From: Capsaspora owczarzaki ATCC 30864
Lineage: Eukaryota; Opisthokonta; Filasterea
Assembly: GCF_000151315.2 (NCBI RefSeq)
Contig: NW_011887292.1
Location: forward strand, 1,899,181-1,963,180
DNA length: 64,000 nucleotides
Direction: 5' to 3'
Part shown: positions 1-10,690 of the stretch, in pieces
How positions within the stretch are numbered: position 1 is the first letter of the stretch
Layout of the letters: every line of letters begins with the position of its first letter
The notes under the pieces: model-generated
What the model was told of the DNA's origin: nothing
Seen by the model: the letters and a program-made list of their open reading frames with translations, nothing else
Databases searched by the model: none
Made by a program: the position numbers and the translations under genes

Positions 1-1618
1 TTGTTCCAGTCCTGGTCGTACTCGTACTTGTAGGCAAGGCTGCGACCGCGGTCGATGAGGTCGCCGGCCTGGTCAATCCAGTTCTCCTCCTCGAGGACCT
101 CGGGACGCTCGATCACCTTCTCGAGCATGTCATTCCACTCGTCCAGCCAGCTCTTGATGTTCTGGTCGTTGGCCACCCTGGCAATCAGACGACGCGCGGC
201 GTTGAGGAAGGGATCAATCGACTTGTTCCCAGTAAACTCCTCGACAAACGACTTGGCAGTCGACTCGACGTCCATCTCCTTGTCAATCTCTTCGGCCTGG
301 CGCTTCACGTCAAGAGCGGCCTCCTTGGCGTTTGCAGCAGTGTCTTGGATGAGCTGCACAAAGTTGCGCAGGCCCGTCTTGAAATCTTCGTTGCGGGTGA
401 GTTGCTGGAGCACGCCATGCAAGCGGTTGCCAAACTCTTGCTTTTGCTCCTGTGTCAGAGATGAGGGTTTGAGGTGAGAAACAGGATGCCACGCGTGCGC
501 GCGCACACACACGCACACACACTCTCCCGACCACTGTAGTCGTATACGCATTTGCTCCCCCCCCCCCAAAAAAAAAACATTTTGTACCTCGGTCAGTTGG
601 AAGGAAGCGAAAACAGTGTTCTGGCTCGTCTCGAGGGTGAAGCAGTCTTGAGCAATGCTCATCAAGGACGTGATGGAGCCGCGGAACTCGGACGAGCGGA
701 CCAGCATCCGTGCGAGGGCGCTGATTGCCGCCTTGCCTTTCTTGGCAGAGCGTTCCATCTTGCCGCCATCGGCGGCCACATCAGGCGTCTCGAGCTGCTG
801 ACCAGCGGCAACGAGATGTTGAAGCTTCTCTCCTTCGTTCTTTTCCTCGATCGCGCGCGCAGTAGTGTCGAGCAGATCCTTGGCATGCTGGACGATGGTT
901 TGTCCCTTGCTGGACAGCTTGGCTTGGGGCTGCTCCAAGGTCTGCTCGGCCGTGTCGATGGCACTGAGCAGGGCCTCATTGGAGGGGAGCTGCGTGTCGC
1001 CGAGCTTTTGGGCAGGGCGGATTTGCTACGTTGTTGTCAGAAGGTCAGATCGGAACCAAGGGGTGGTGGTGGTGAGAGAATGATGGGCAAACCAAAAGAA
1101 ACAGCTCCTACTGAGATTTGAAATGAGGGCCGTGGTGCAGAAAGCGGCGCCAAAAAGACCCGAAAAAGAAGACAAATCCCGATGAAACAACAACAACAAC
1201 AACAAAAAACAGGTCGGCGTCGATTCGCCACGCATCTGCCCTATTGCCATCACCGCTCCAAGTCCATCGGTATGTAGATGCCCATGGATGGATCTACTAC
1301 TACTACTGAGATCCAGTGAGACTGACTCGGCATGATTGCGAGGGCAGGGCGAGGCGAGGTAGATGCGAAAAGACGTGAGAGCAACTTGAACGCCAGGGTT
1401 GTTTCACAGCGCATGCCGTTTTTTTTTTTTTTTTCTTCTGCTTTTTTGCTGTAAATGTCGCGAAAAACACGTTTTCTCTTCCCTTCGCAACAGCTGGGCG
1501 CTTTGGGCGACTCTCATCCCAGCACGACACGTAGCTGCCGCAGACAAGCGAAGGGAGGAGCACAAGTACAAACCTCGCGCGCATGAACTTGCGAAATGTC
1601 CGACTCTGGAATTGGCAT
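1..1618 (-). CDS. HAM1-like (BPI/LBP-like) domain protein, 5' part
   Basis: Partial gene running off the left edge. Exons read on the minus strand: 1618-1574 (start MPIPESD, tentative), 1025-588 and 449-1, joined in frame by GT-AG introns. The product is highly helical. Its last exon reads FVEEFTGNKSIDPFL, then RLIARVANDQNIKSWLDEW, and ends in KYEYDQDWN. This pattern (a 'GxSxDxxxxA' segment, then 'xxWxxxxxxxxxKVL' and a KYxxDxD segment) resembles the N-terminal domain of the fungal HAM1-like proteins, which are thought to bind lipids or membranes. That family match is from memory. The first exon is only 15 codons and the intron after it is about 550 bases, so the true start could differ. Function beyond possible lipid binding is unknown. 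Confidence 0.5.
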
Positions 1619-1923
1619 TGTTGTTGTTGCTGTTGTTGAGGTGTGTGTTTGTCGAAATGTTGAACACTGTAGAATGTCGAATGAAGACTGCGACAGGCAT
1701 CCCCTTTTAAACCGGTGTTTGTGTTTTTGCACACCGCCTGCTTCAAAATACGCACACAGAAAACAAGGTCTCGCTTTTTTGGACATTACAGCAGATCGAC
1801 GTGCAACATGTGTCGTATGTCGTGTGATGTGATTGGGGAATCCACCGAAAAAAATCTTTGGCAAAAATACAGTCCAACTCGTCGGAAAAATGTCACGGCA
1901 AACAAAAGCACGACAACTTTTCA
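1619..1923. other. intergenic, no gene seen
   Basis: This is the 5' flank of the HAM1-like gene and the 3' flank of the PycTM-like gene, both on the minus strand. The open frames across it are short and low in complexity. Nothing recognisable. Confidence 0.5.
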
Positions 1924-2723
1924 TTACAGGCTGGCCGGAATGCTGGGATCGTGCTCATGCATAAACCCAGCAATTACCCTAAACCCTTGTAGCACAACAA
2001 ACCCAGCGACCAATAGCATTAACCGAGTGAAAGACTTTGAGAGCAGGTCCTGCTTGTGTTTGCGGATGAAGGAGAGTTTGAGCACCTGCGAGGCATACTC
2101 GACCGCCAAGTCGTCCTCGGACATTGAACGCAACTTGGCCAGGTAATCCGGCAGGGTGGGTCGCATAAATCCGTCAGGGGTTTGCTGCCACACGAAAAAG
2201 ATGCCGGCCGGCTGGAGGTTGCCGTTGATGACATGGGCACCAGGGTTTTCCGCGGGGAAGATGGCTTTGAGCGTCAGGTTGACATGGTGCACAATCAGGA
2301 TGGAGTACGCGGCCAATACGAGGGCATACGATGCGTTGAAAGCCGTGATACCTTCGTTGAGCATCATGCGAATGACGTCCATCGACGACGCCTCAAACAT
2401 GACGCCGCCGAGCAGAGCCGACTCGAATGCGACAATCACGCCTGCCTTTGTATCCAAGAAGCGGATGGTCTCCTGAGTGTCGTTCATGGCCGTTTTGAGA
2501 AAGTCGAGCTGCATCTTGGACGCGGCAAGATTGCGATTGATGGTTGCTGCAACGTCGACGAAGTGCGCCGATGTGGGCAGGACCGCCCCACCGGCCGCAG
2601 CTGCAGGCGTACCAGAGGCAGTAGCAGCAGCAGTTGTAGCACTCGTAGGCGTAGCTTGCTCTCTTGGCTCGCCCGCGTTGATGCTTTGGAACTGGCTTTG
2701 GCTTGCGCTCGGGCTCTGGTCGA

Positions 2724-2773
<50 letters not shown>

Positions 2774-3261
2774 TTGTGCTTTTTGGCTTTGTTGTGCAGA
2801 CGCTCGACGATCGCAGAGCTGGCGAACGTGCTCATCTGAATGCTCGGCACTGTTGCGACGCCGTCTACAATGCGAACAGACCAAATCGATCGAGTGATTC
2901 ACCAACGCCCAGACATGCAAAGGCACGCTTCAGCAACATTGCATTCACAGAGAAGTCTTATTCAAACCCCGGATCACCCCCCCCCTCCCCTCCCGCACCT
3001 TCCCTCTTCTCTTTGCAACGATCCGGGAGACCAGGAGACAGGATCTAACATTCACTCGTTCAAGCTTTTGACTTTATTTTTTATTTTTGTTTTTTCCACC
3101 CGTTTCTTTGCGTTGCTTTGGTCCTCGCTTCCCTCACCTGGAATAGCTCGTCCGATCACAGTCGTCGTGTCCGTGTCCGACTCGACGCCATCAGGGTCCG
3201 TCTCCAGCATTGTAAATCGGCTCGGGCCACGCTGCAAAGTAGGTTTGTGCTGCTTGCCCAT
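1924..3261 (-). CDS. PycTM-like (DUF5706/Pycsar effector) membrane protein
   Basis: Two exons, 3261-3138 (start MGKQHKPTLQ) and 2864-1924, joined by a GT-AG intron (GTGAGG donor, TTGTAG acceptor) that keeps frame, giving about 354 residues. Residues 1-135 are low complexity, including a Ser-Gln dipeptide run encoded by a CAGAGC-type hexanucleotide repeat. From about residue 145 it resembles the bacterial Pycsar effector TM family (PF18967, formerly DUF5706): a helix with the motif FLDTKAGVIVAF (about 175-186), a second hydrophobic helix (ASYALVLAAYSILIVHHV), a loop with IFFVWQ and MSEDDLAVEYASQVLKLS, a basic KHKQDLL segment, and a final membrane helix (LMLLVAGFVVLQGF). In bacteria this fold is activated by cyclic CMP/UMP from a PycC cyclase and damages the inner membrane. 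No cyclase lies nearby, so a signalling role here is only inference. Host membrane and ligand are unknown. Confidence 0.72.
2690..2775. repeat. CAGAGC-type hexanucleotide repeat in coding sequence
   Basis: The plus strand shows GGCTCT tandem units. On the coding strand they give the Ser-Gln alternating tract of the PycTM-like protein. The tract stays in frame, and its length may vary between strains. Confidence 0.8.
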
Positions 3262-3829
3262 CTTTCGAAAAAATCGAAAGATCAAAAGATCAAAAAAGCG
3301 GTGTGAAATGGACTGTCTCAGCGACCTGGAACAAACAAAAAAGCGGTCAAAATGTTCCAGAGGCGGGACGGACTATAGTATGCACCGGACCGGGTGAGAA
3401 AAGAGGGAGGGGAGACATTCAGAACACAGTTTGCTCGACATTGAATTATAATTTTGTACTATGATTCTCGCTGCCGCAGCACAACAACACAACACACAAG
3501 TAAAACATAAAAGAAGGGATAAATGATGACGGGTGCTGTTTGTCGTTACTTGCAGACGGTGAGAGGGGATTGGAGGGGCGGGCGGGCGGACGGGAGAATG
3601 AAGCTGACGCAGAAAAGAAACAGAAAAACAAGAAAAGGTACACCCAATAGAAACAAAGACAAGACCCTCAGCATCAAGCTGTAGGCCAGACGAAATGGAT
3701 TCAAAGAAACCGGAGGGGGGGGGGGAAAGCAAAGGAAAAAGGGCATGAAAGGGCACGAAAGAAAGACGGAAAAGAAAAAGACGAAAAGACTCACACAACC
3801 AATAACACCGAGAAACGCAACAAGGTAGT
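3262..3829. other. intergenic between CYRI 3' end and PycTM-like start
   Basis: Contains A-rich runs and a nine-base G run near 3715. No coding signal that I can support on either strand. Confidence 0.5.
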
Positions 3830-6761
3830 TTATGCCAACAAAGCCTTTGTTTGTTTCGGAGTGTCTTCATCACCAAGGTGCTTGGTGGTGAATCGCAACG
3901 CGTTGAGAAGGCCTTCTACGGACGCGGTTGGTTGATCCTTCAGGATTTTAACAGAGCCACGGACCTGTGAAAACCAAAACGAACAAAATCAGCGACTCGG
4001 CACTGGTAATGCCATGCAGGCAGAGCTAACAAACGACACAGTCCCAACAAAAGGCAAGCGGAAGGAACAGGGAAACAAAAAAACGTACATCAATGACAGA
4101 CTTCTTGTGGAAGGCTCCTGCAGAGTGAGTGTGATCGTATAGAATGATGGCACCGACCATCACACGCAAGCAGAAAAGGGATGTTTCAGCATTCTGGAAT
4201 CGGCTGGCGAAATCACTGAAAATGGATGAAAAAAAAAAAAACAAAAAAAAAACGACCAAACAAAAATTCCATTCAAAATCAAGTGAGCACTTTGCACCAG
4301 CCAGAAGCTGGACCACACTGCAGAAGGTGCACGTACGGGTTGGCAACCATCGTTTGGCAAATGATGGCAATAGTAGCCAAGCATTCGGTAACATTGTCCA
4401 CGGGCACGGTCTTCTTGTTCTGAAAAACCAGAAAGAGAAACAACAAAAGGTAAGCAAGTCGGTTCAATGCGCGCCGTCAAAAGAATCATCCAAGGCCAGC
4501 CGTCAAGTCCAGCACACGTACATCATTCACAAACTTGCTGACAGCGTTCACAAGGCAGAAGAGCATGGGGGTCGGTGTGGCAAAAAACAGTGACATGCGG
4601 TTGGCGAGCTCGTCTCGGACTACCAGGTTTTCGGCGTGAATGCTGTTGCTCATCTTCATCTTGTTGAGATTTCGGCGATAGAAGCTAAAGTCGTTTTGGA
4701 TGTTTGAGTTTTTCATCTATGGGAGGTAGGGAAGAGTTAGAAACAGGCGAGCCGCTGGTGTTGAGACCCCAAAAACGAAACAAGACATGAAAATGGAACC
4801 AACACGTTACCTTGGCATCGTCAAAGCTAAGGACGAAATCAAACACGTCAGCGAGCTGTTTGACGAGCGCCTGCTTGCTCTCGAGGTTTTGCAAAGGATT
4901 TTCTTTGCAAAGCGCATCAAGAAGCTTCGGGAGCACGTTATCAGCTGCCAACAAGTCGAGTTCAGGGAAGAAGGGATGCAACGTCAGTCCAAACAACGAG
5001 CTGAACAACGCAGGTCTGAGCAAAAGCAAGCACCGAAGGGACCTCACCTAGTGCGCTGGAATACTCGTAAAAGGTCTTGAGCTTCTCGACTTGCGGAATA
5101 ACAGCTGCCCAGGCAGCCTCTTCTGACTCTTGGGAAGGCTTAGAGATGGCCTGCACATCGTCGGATGGTCAGAGAGGGAGAGAGGGAGCGGGAGTGAATG
5201 AGCTGTTCGTTGGACGTTGCCATCATTCCACACCGCCGCAGGTGCGCCATCGTGCGCATTGCACACACACGCTGGGCTCGACACGACACGGACGCAATGG
5301 GGGGGGGCGCTTACCGCTCGAATCTGGTCGCCGCAACCTTCATAGTTCTTCAGCTGGCCAAGGATCTGCGACGCCTGTTGAAGCACCTCGTCGACCATTG
5401 CCCAGACTTCGGACTCGGCAGTGGTTGGCCGAGCATCTACAGCATAAGCAGGGAGAAGCAACAGTGAGTCGAGGGTTTCGGGTTGCTGGCAGATCAAAAT
5501 GAGGAAACGATGTGATTTTGAATGCAAATAAAAAAAAAACCAATTCGCAGAAAAAAAAAAAAAAAAAAAAAAGCCACAACAAATCGAGCAACAATAGGAA
5601 AAAAAAAAACGAAAAAAAAAAAAGTCATGCATGCGTGTCTTTGCATTGAAAGTTGATGCAAAGCGGCGGGCGAAAGGTCATAGCGTCGAGCCAGGGAGGG
5701 ACGCTGAATTGCAAGTCGAGCTGGCCAGCAGCACGAGAGGATGCTGAAACGCTGGTGCGAGACAACGGATGAGAAAGGGCAATACGAAAACGCACGAAAA
5801 CGCGCCACCGCGATGCGTCCATTTTGCCCTTTCGTCAGCGCCCCATCTCAGACCACTCGCATCGCGTGGCAAGCAGAGGCAGAGCAAAAGGGTGCTGAGG
5901 TGCTCTTGGTTCCAATCTCTCCCCCCGCTCTCCAATCGCGCAAGAGCCCCTGATGTTACAGCGTCAACCCAAAAAAAAAAAAAAAAAAGCGGCAAAAAAA
6001 TTACAAAATGAAAATGAAAAAGGGAAAAAAACCGTTCACAGCTCATTGTCGCTTCCCAGTCGACGAAACGCGATGAACAGAGAACAGGCGGGAAGCGAAG
6101 GAATTATTGCTCCTGGGTCGCCCGGGGAGGGGGAGGCGGGACCGCGCTGTGAGCTTGCTTGCCTTCCAGGTCAACCTCCAGAATGAACAAAGAAAAAAAA
6201 AAACCTCAAAGAATAAAAAAAAAAAAATCAAAAAATCGAATTATCGGTCAGCCGCGTGCCGGGACGCGACTGGATGGAGAGGAGCCAGGCAACGGCGTCT
6301 CCCAGAGCACTGCCATCGTGCGTGCCGCCGCAGCCGTCGAATCGCATCCCTGGGCTGGACGGAGGGTCGGACGACTCGCGGGGACAAAGTTGTCTCTCAC
6401 ATGGTTGAAAATGCAAAAGCGGCCGGTCCTTCTTTCGGGCCGCCTCCACCGCCCCCCCCCCGCCTCCGGGCTCTCCGAGTGCCCTCGATGGTAAGATCAC
6501 AAAGTCATCGCCGTGGCACACTCGGATCGCCGCCCGCCAAGGAGCGCAGTCGCAAACATTCAACTTTTTTTTTTTTTTTTTTTGTGATGGTTTTTCGTCG
6601 TCGTTTCTGCATTTCTCGTCGTTGCCGAACAGCGAACGGTTGAGGATGGAGAGTAGAGAAGGAGCAACATGTAGTGCTGTTGCCGTACTCTCAAAGTCCA
6701 GGAAGACGTCGATGCTGGTGGACCGGCCGTCGCCGCGCATGGCCTGAAGCAGATTGCCCAT
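3830..6761 (-). CDS. CYRI: CYRI (FAM49) Rac1-binding WAVE antagonist
   Basis: Eight exons: 6761-6689, 5436-5315, 5150-5048, 4944-4811, 4716-4522, 4419-4337, 4215-4089 and 3964-3830. They give 323 residues, against 324 in human CYRI-B. The N-terminus MGNLLQ keeps the myristoylation glycine. Collinear matches to the family include [57 protein letters not shown] and [15 protein letters not shown]. The double arginine used by CYRI-B to bind active Rac1 (R160/R161) is present here as R158-R159. Known role: CYRI sequesters GTP-Rac1 and limits Scar/WAVE and Arp2/3 activation at the plasma membrane. Intron 1 is 1252 bases and rich in A/T homopolymers; the others are 84-164 bases. Confidence 0.95.
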
Positions 6762-7039
6762 CGTGAAAAAAAAAAAAAATGAAAAAAAAATGAAAAAAAT
6801 GAAATGGTCTTTCAGCTCCGTCGAGAATTGGTGTCCGTTGCTCATTTCTGAGAAGCAACAGAAAACCGCATTGCTCTGACAAAGGTCAGCGATTGGTCAA
6901 GCGAGATGGACGAAAAACTAAAATAAAACACAAATACGCACACACACACACACCGCGATTCGAACAAACTGAAAACGCATGTACTTTTTTTTTCTTTCTT
7001 TCTTCCACTGAGATCTACAAAACACCCCCACCGATTGGT
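6762..7039. other. intergenic between CYRI start and ERMP1 3' end
   Basis: Contains a pure A tract next to the CYRI start codon and a short CA repeat near 6938. No gene seen. Confidence 0.5.
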
Positions 7040-10000
7040 TTACAACACATCGTTGGAACGACATAGCGCCTTTTCTTCAAGAGGAGCCTGATAGGAATCT
7101 TGAGGCAAAGCCGCAGAGCTGCCAGAGAAGGGCGCAGGGAGGGAAACAATTTGGGTGATGCGGAAGGCAAGTGGGCCTGGCGCGTTCGACTTGCCCCACG
7201 TCCGTGCCCAGGCTGGCAAAGACTTGACAGCTTGAGCTTGGAGAGGCGAGTTGGCAGAGTAGCTGGAGATGAGGTCAAGAGACAGGCTGGCTGGCTGGCC
7301 GGAGAAGACCATCCAGAGCGAGAATGTATCCGACCGGCGCCGGTGGATGAGCCCGTACTGCAGGCCAGTGCTCAGGTACGTCGACCAAGACGATGAAGGC
7401 TTGGGAGGGACGGTGGGTGACAGCGACCATGCCGTCAGCGTGGCGTCAGGCGAGGCGGCGCTGCCCGCGGCAGACCAAGCCGAGAAACGCAGCAAAAGCA
7501 CGGCAGCTGCAGGTGCAGTAATGGACAACGACACATTGACAGATCCCGCGCTTGGAGAGTCGCCGAGCAGCGATTCGACAGTGACGGTCGGTTGGGTCAC
7601 ATTGAAGACCGGGACGTGGCCATCGTAGCACAAGGCAGGTTGCGTTGTGTACTTGTATGCGAGCGCTTGGCAGCCCTTCGTGAACGGCATGGATGTGGTC
7701 ATGGCGTGGACAACGGTGGACAGCGAGCCGGGATTGGGTGCGCCGAGCGACAGCGTGCACGCCGGCGTGGTGCTGCCATCACCCAGGTCGCAGAAATGCG
7801 TCACGTCGACCCGCCGAGGGCGATCGCTCGTGTATGGCGAGACGCCCGCACAAGCGACCACCACCATGATGACTGCGATGGCGCCGACGCCGATGGCCGA
7901 CTTCCAACGATACTGCGCGCGATGCGAGAAGGCCAGGGTGACTGGCAAGAGCAAGAAGGCCACCAAAACACCAATCAACCCAGCATACAAGACGTCCAGA
8001 ATGACCGTGTCGCCCGTGACGCCAAAGCGATTCATAAAGGGCGTGAAGGCCACCGCCACTCGCCACGCCGTGCTCATCGTGACAAGAAGCGGGAGCAGCG
8101 TCCAGATCAGGTAGAATGGCAGCCACACGCGAATGTCGCGGGGATCAATGCGGAAGTGGAAGAAGCGCACCCGGATGGGATCGTACGTCCATCCAGCCAG
8201 CACGAGGTACGGAACAAGTGCCATCACGAAAAAGATGCTCCACCAGAAGAAGAGCAAGGACGAACCCACGTTGGCCGTCACGAGCCCGCCATGCAAGAGC
8301 AGAAAGAAGGTGGCAACTCCCAAACAGCAAGTGGCCTCAATGACAAAGGGGCCCACGCTCGACTCAAAGCGCAAAAGGACCGAGCGGTAGCCAATCTGAA
8401 CGAGAATGATGCCCAGGATGGACCACGAGCCAAACAAGAAGACGGCGAACGGAATGTTCGAGTACCACGCAAACGTGTTGAGCTTGCCAACAACAGCGCC
8501 GGCCACCAGCGGCAAGACCACCGCAGCCACAAGCGAGAGCAACACGAACGAAAAGCCCAGCAAGAAAGGGACAATGAGGTGGTGCCCAAGGCTGCGGCGG
8601 GATGGATACCGGTCTCGGAAGATGAAGAGCAAGACAATGCCACACGCAACGGAGGTCGACATGGACAGGAAGAGCATACCAATCGACATGGGCGCGTCGA
8701 AAGCGACAAAAGCCGTTCCCACAATGTCCATCCAGACGGCCTTGGTGTTGGAGGCAGTGTAGCCGGCCATGTAGTCCGACGCGAGGATGCCGTCCATCAT
8801 GCCACGGACATTGTCGCCAGCGTGCTGCAGCGTACCCGCGGCATAGTCGGCGAGTCCATCGAGGCCAGTGTGGTACTGGTAGCCGTCGCGAAGAAAGACG
8901 CAATCCACGCCGACAATGTTGCCGCGCACAAACACCTCAAAGTCGGTGCCAGAAGGCACGACGCTCGTTCCAAACACATCAGCAGAAAGCGAGTTGCCGT
9001 ACGGGTGAGGCACGTTGTCACGGTACACATCTGCCAGCCACGATTGACGCGGACCGAGCTGAATCATGCCCAGAGGGCCCCAGCCGCCGGCAGAGTCCAA
9101 GTTGATGACTGTCTTGCTGTTTTGTGCCCAGCGATGCGCATTCACAAACGCATCCGCGCCAAACAGACCGCACTCCTCCGCCTCGTTGAACAAGAGAATG
9201 ACGGCGTGCTGAGTCGGGGGCTTGTACAGCAAGCTATGGAAGAGCTCGAGCAGCACGGCCACGTTGGCGCCATTGTCGCTTGCACCGGGCGAGTACGGAA
9301 CAGAGTCAAAGTGCGCGCTGACCACAAGCGACGAGACCAACGAGGGATGGGCGCCCGAGGAAACCCCGACCACCACATTCACGAGCTCTGCGTAGCTCAT
9401 ATAAACGGGCGAGCCGCTCTGCTGTTGGAAGGCGCGAGCTGTGGCCGTCACGCTGATGGCAACGTGCGTGAGGCCGTCCGGCAACATGACAGAAGCATTC
9501 CACGGCACGGGCAGGTGAGTTGGCCAGAGTCGTGGATTGAAGCCAGGCAGTGTGTTGCACGAGCTCGTCAAGGTTGGATACGCTGCAGTGAGCTCGCGAC
9601 ACACCTTGGCGACAATGTAGTCGACCGTGCTGAGCGCCGTGTCGTCGAACGCCAGCCGACCCACAATCGGGTAGTTGCCATCCTGGCGCACGCCTGCATC
9701 CACAGAGCTGTAGGAGATGTTGACCAAGTCTTGGAGGTATGGGAATGACCGACCTAACAACAGCAAGATGAAGAAGACAAGATTGTGGTCGGAAAAGGGT
9801 TAGTTTGTGCTTGAACGCGACCGAGGGTGCTTGAATGCACACAAACAGCCGACAGGCAAGGCTGCAAACAAGCACGAAAAGCTTCTTTTGGCTCCGAGAT
9901 CGAGCACGAGAGACCGACATGTGAAGACATGTTCAATTGGGAGCGCGCTCCAAAGTGGACCTTGTGCATTGGCAGGTTGGGGGGGGGGGCCAAGAAACTG

Positions 10001-10505
10001 CCGACCACAAGCAAGTACCGACCACACCAACCAGACTCTGGTTGTTACCTTCGGAGAACAAGCGGTTGCTGGCGGAAGCGGGCAACGGGTCGGGCAGGGC
10101 ATGCTCGGAGATGGCGACCATGCCCCAGAGGAAGGCGACGTAGCCAATGCAGCCCAGCCACATGAGAAACGCGACGTACGGGCGTCGTCTAGGCGTGCCA
10201 GCTATGCCAACAAGTTGCCAAAAGGTGACCACGGTGAGCACAGCTTCCCATTGTCAAGCGATGGTGACGCCAAAACTCAAACTCGTGCTTCATTTGTCGC
10301 TTCTCACTTGCACCCAAGCGGTCAATCTGCCTCCTCCACCACCAACACCACCACCACCACCAACATGAACACCAACACCACTCAATTGCTCTGCTCCTTC
10401 CGACTCACGCAAATCGACGGCGACGCCATTGATCAGCGAGCGGCCGTCGGCGAGCTTGTCGTCCGCATTCGAATCATTGTCGAGAAGCTCGTCGTGCATC
10501 TCCAT
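7040..10505 (-). CDS. ERMP1: ER metallopeptidase 1 (M28 family)
   Basis: Three exons, 10505-10409, 10243-10049 and 9753-7040, give about 1001 residues (human ERMP1 904). A membrane helix (YVAFLMWLGCIGYVAFLWG) lies in exon 2. The luminal M28 zinc-peptidase domain follows, with the metal and catalytic pattern AHFDSVP (H about 245), GASDNGAN (D about 257), NEAEECG (E 290/291), INLDSAGG (D about 317) and a later QYHTGLDG. After that come about nine hydrophobic segments and a C-terminal luminal domain. This order is that of ERMP1/Felix-ina, an ER membrane peptidase. The exon 1-2 acceptor (AAG after a weak pyrimidine stretch) is the least certain junction. The start ATG at 10505 is the first in its frame after the upstream region. 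Confidence 0.9.
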
Positions 10506-10690
10506 GTTGTTGGAGATGATGCGCTCTCGCTCGATGTGAAGGTGAAAATGAATGATCTCGTATGAACACCACCGTTGAAAGTAATTATTTCATACAATAA
10601 TTTCGTAGAAATAATAATAATAATAAAAAAGATGCGTTCAGTTCTCAGTTCTCAGTTTTTTTGTTGTTGTTATTGTTGTTGTTTTCGGAG
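10506..10690. promoter_or_regulatory. divergent promoter region, ERMP1 / YqcI-like
   Basis: Only about 185 bases separate two divergently oriented starts. The interval has an ATAATAATAATAA stretch and a TTGTTG-rich run directly before the plus-strand ATG. It must hold both core promoters. No specific motif identified. Confidence 0.45.

Noticed and set aside
2182-3048. 288-codon plus-strand open frame
   Set aside because: Shadow of the PycTM-like coding exon; the membrane-helix pattern is only on the minus strand.
7592-9748. 718-codon open frame on the plus strand
   Set aside because: It is antisense to the large ERMP1 exon, and its product is a low-complexity Arg/His/Glu-rich shadow with no family features.
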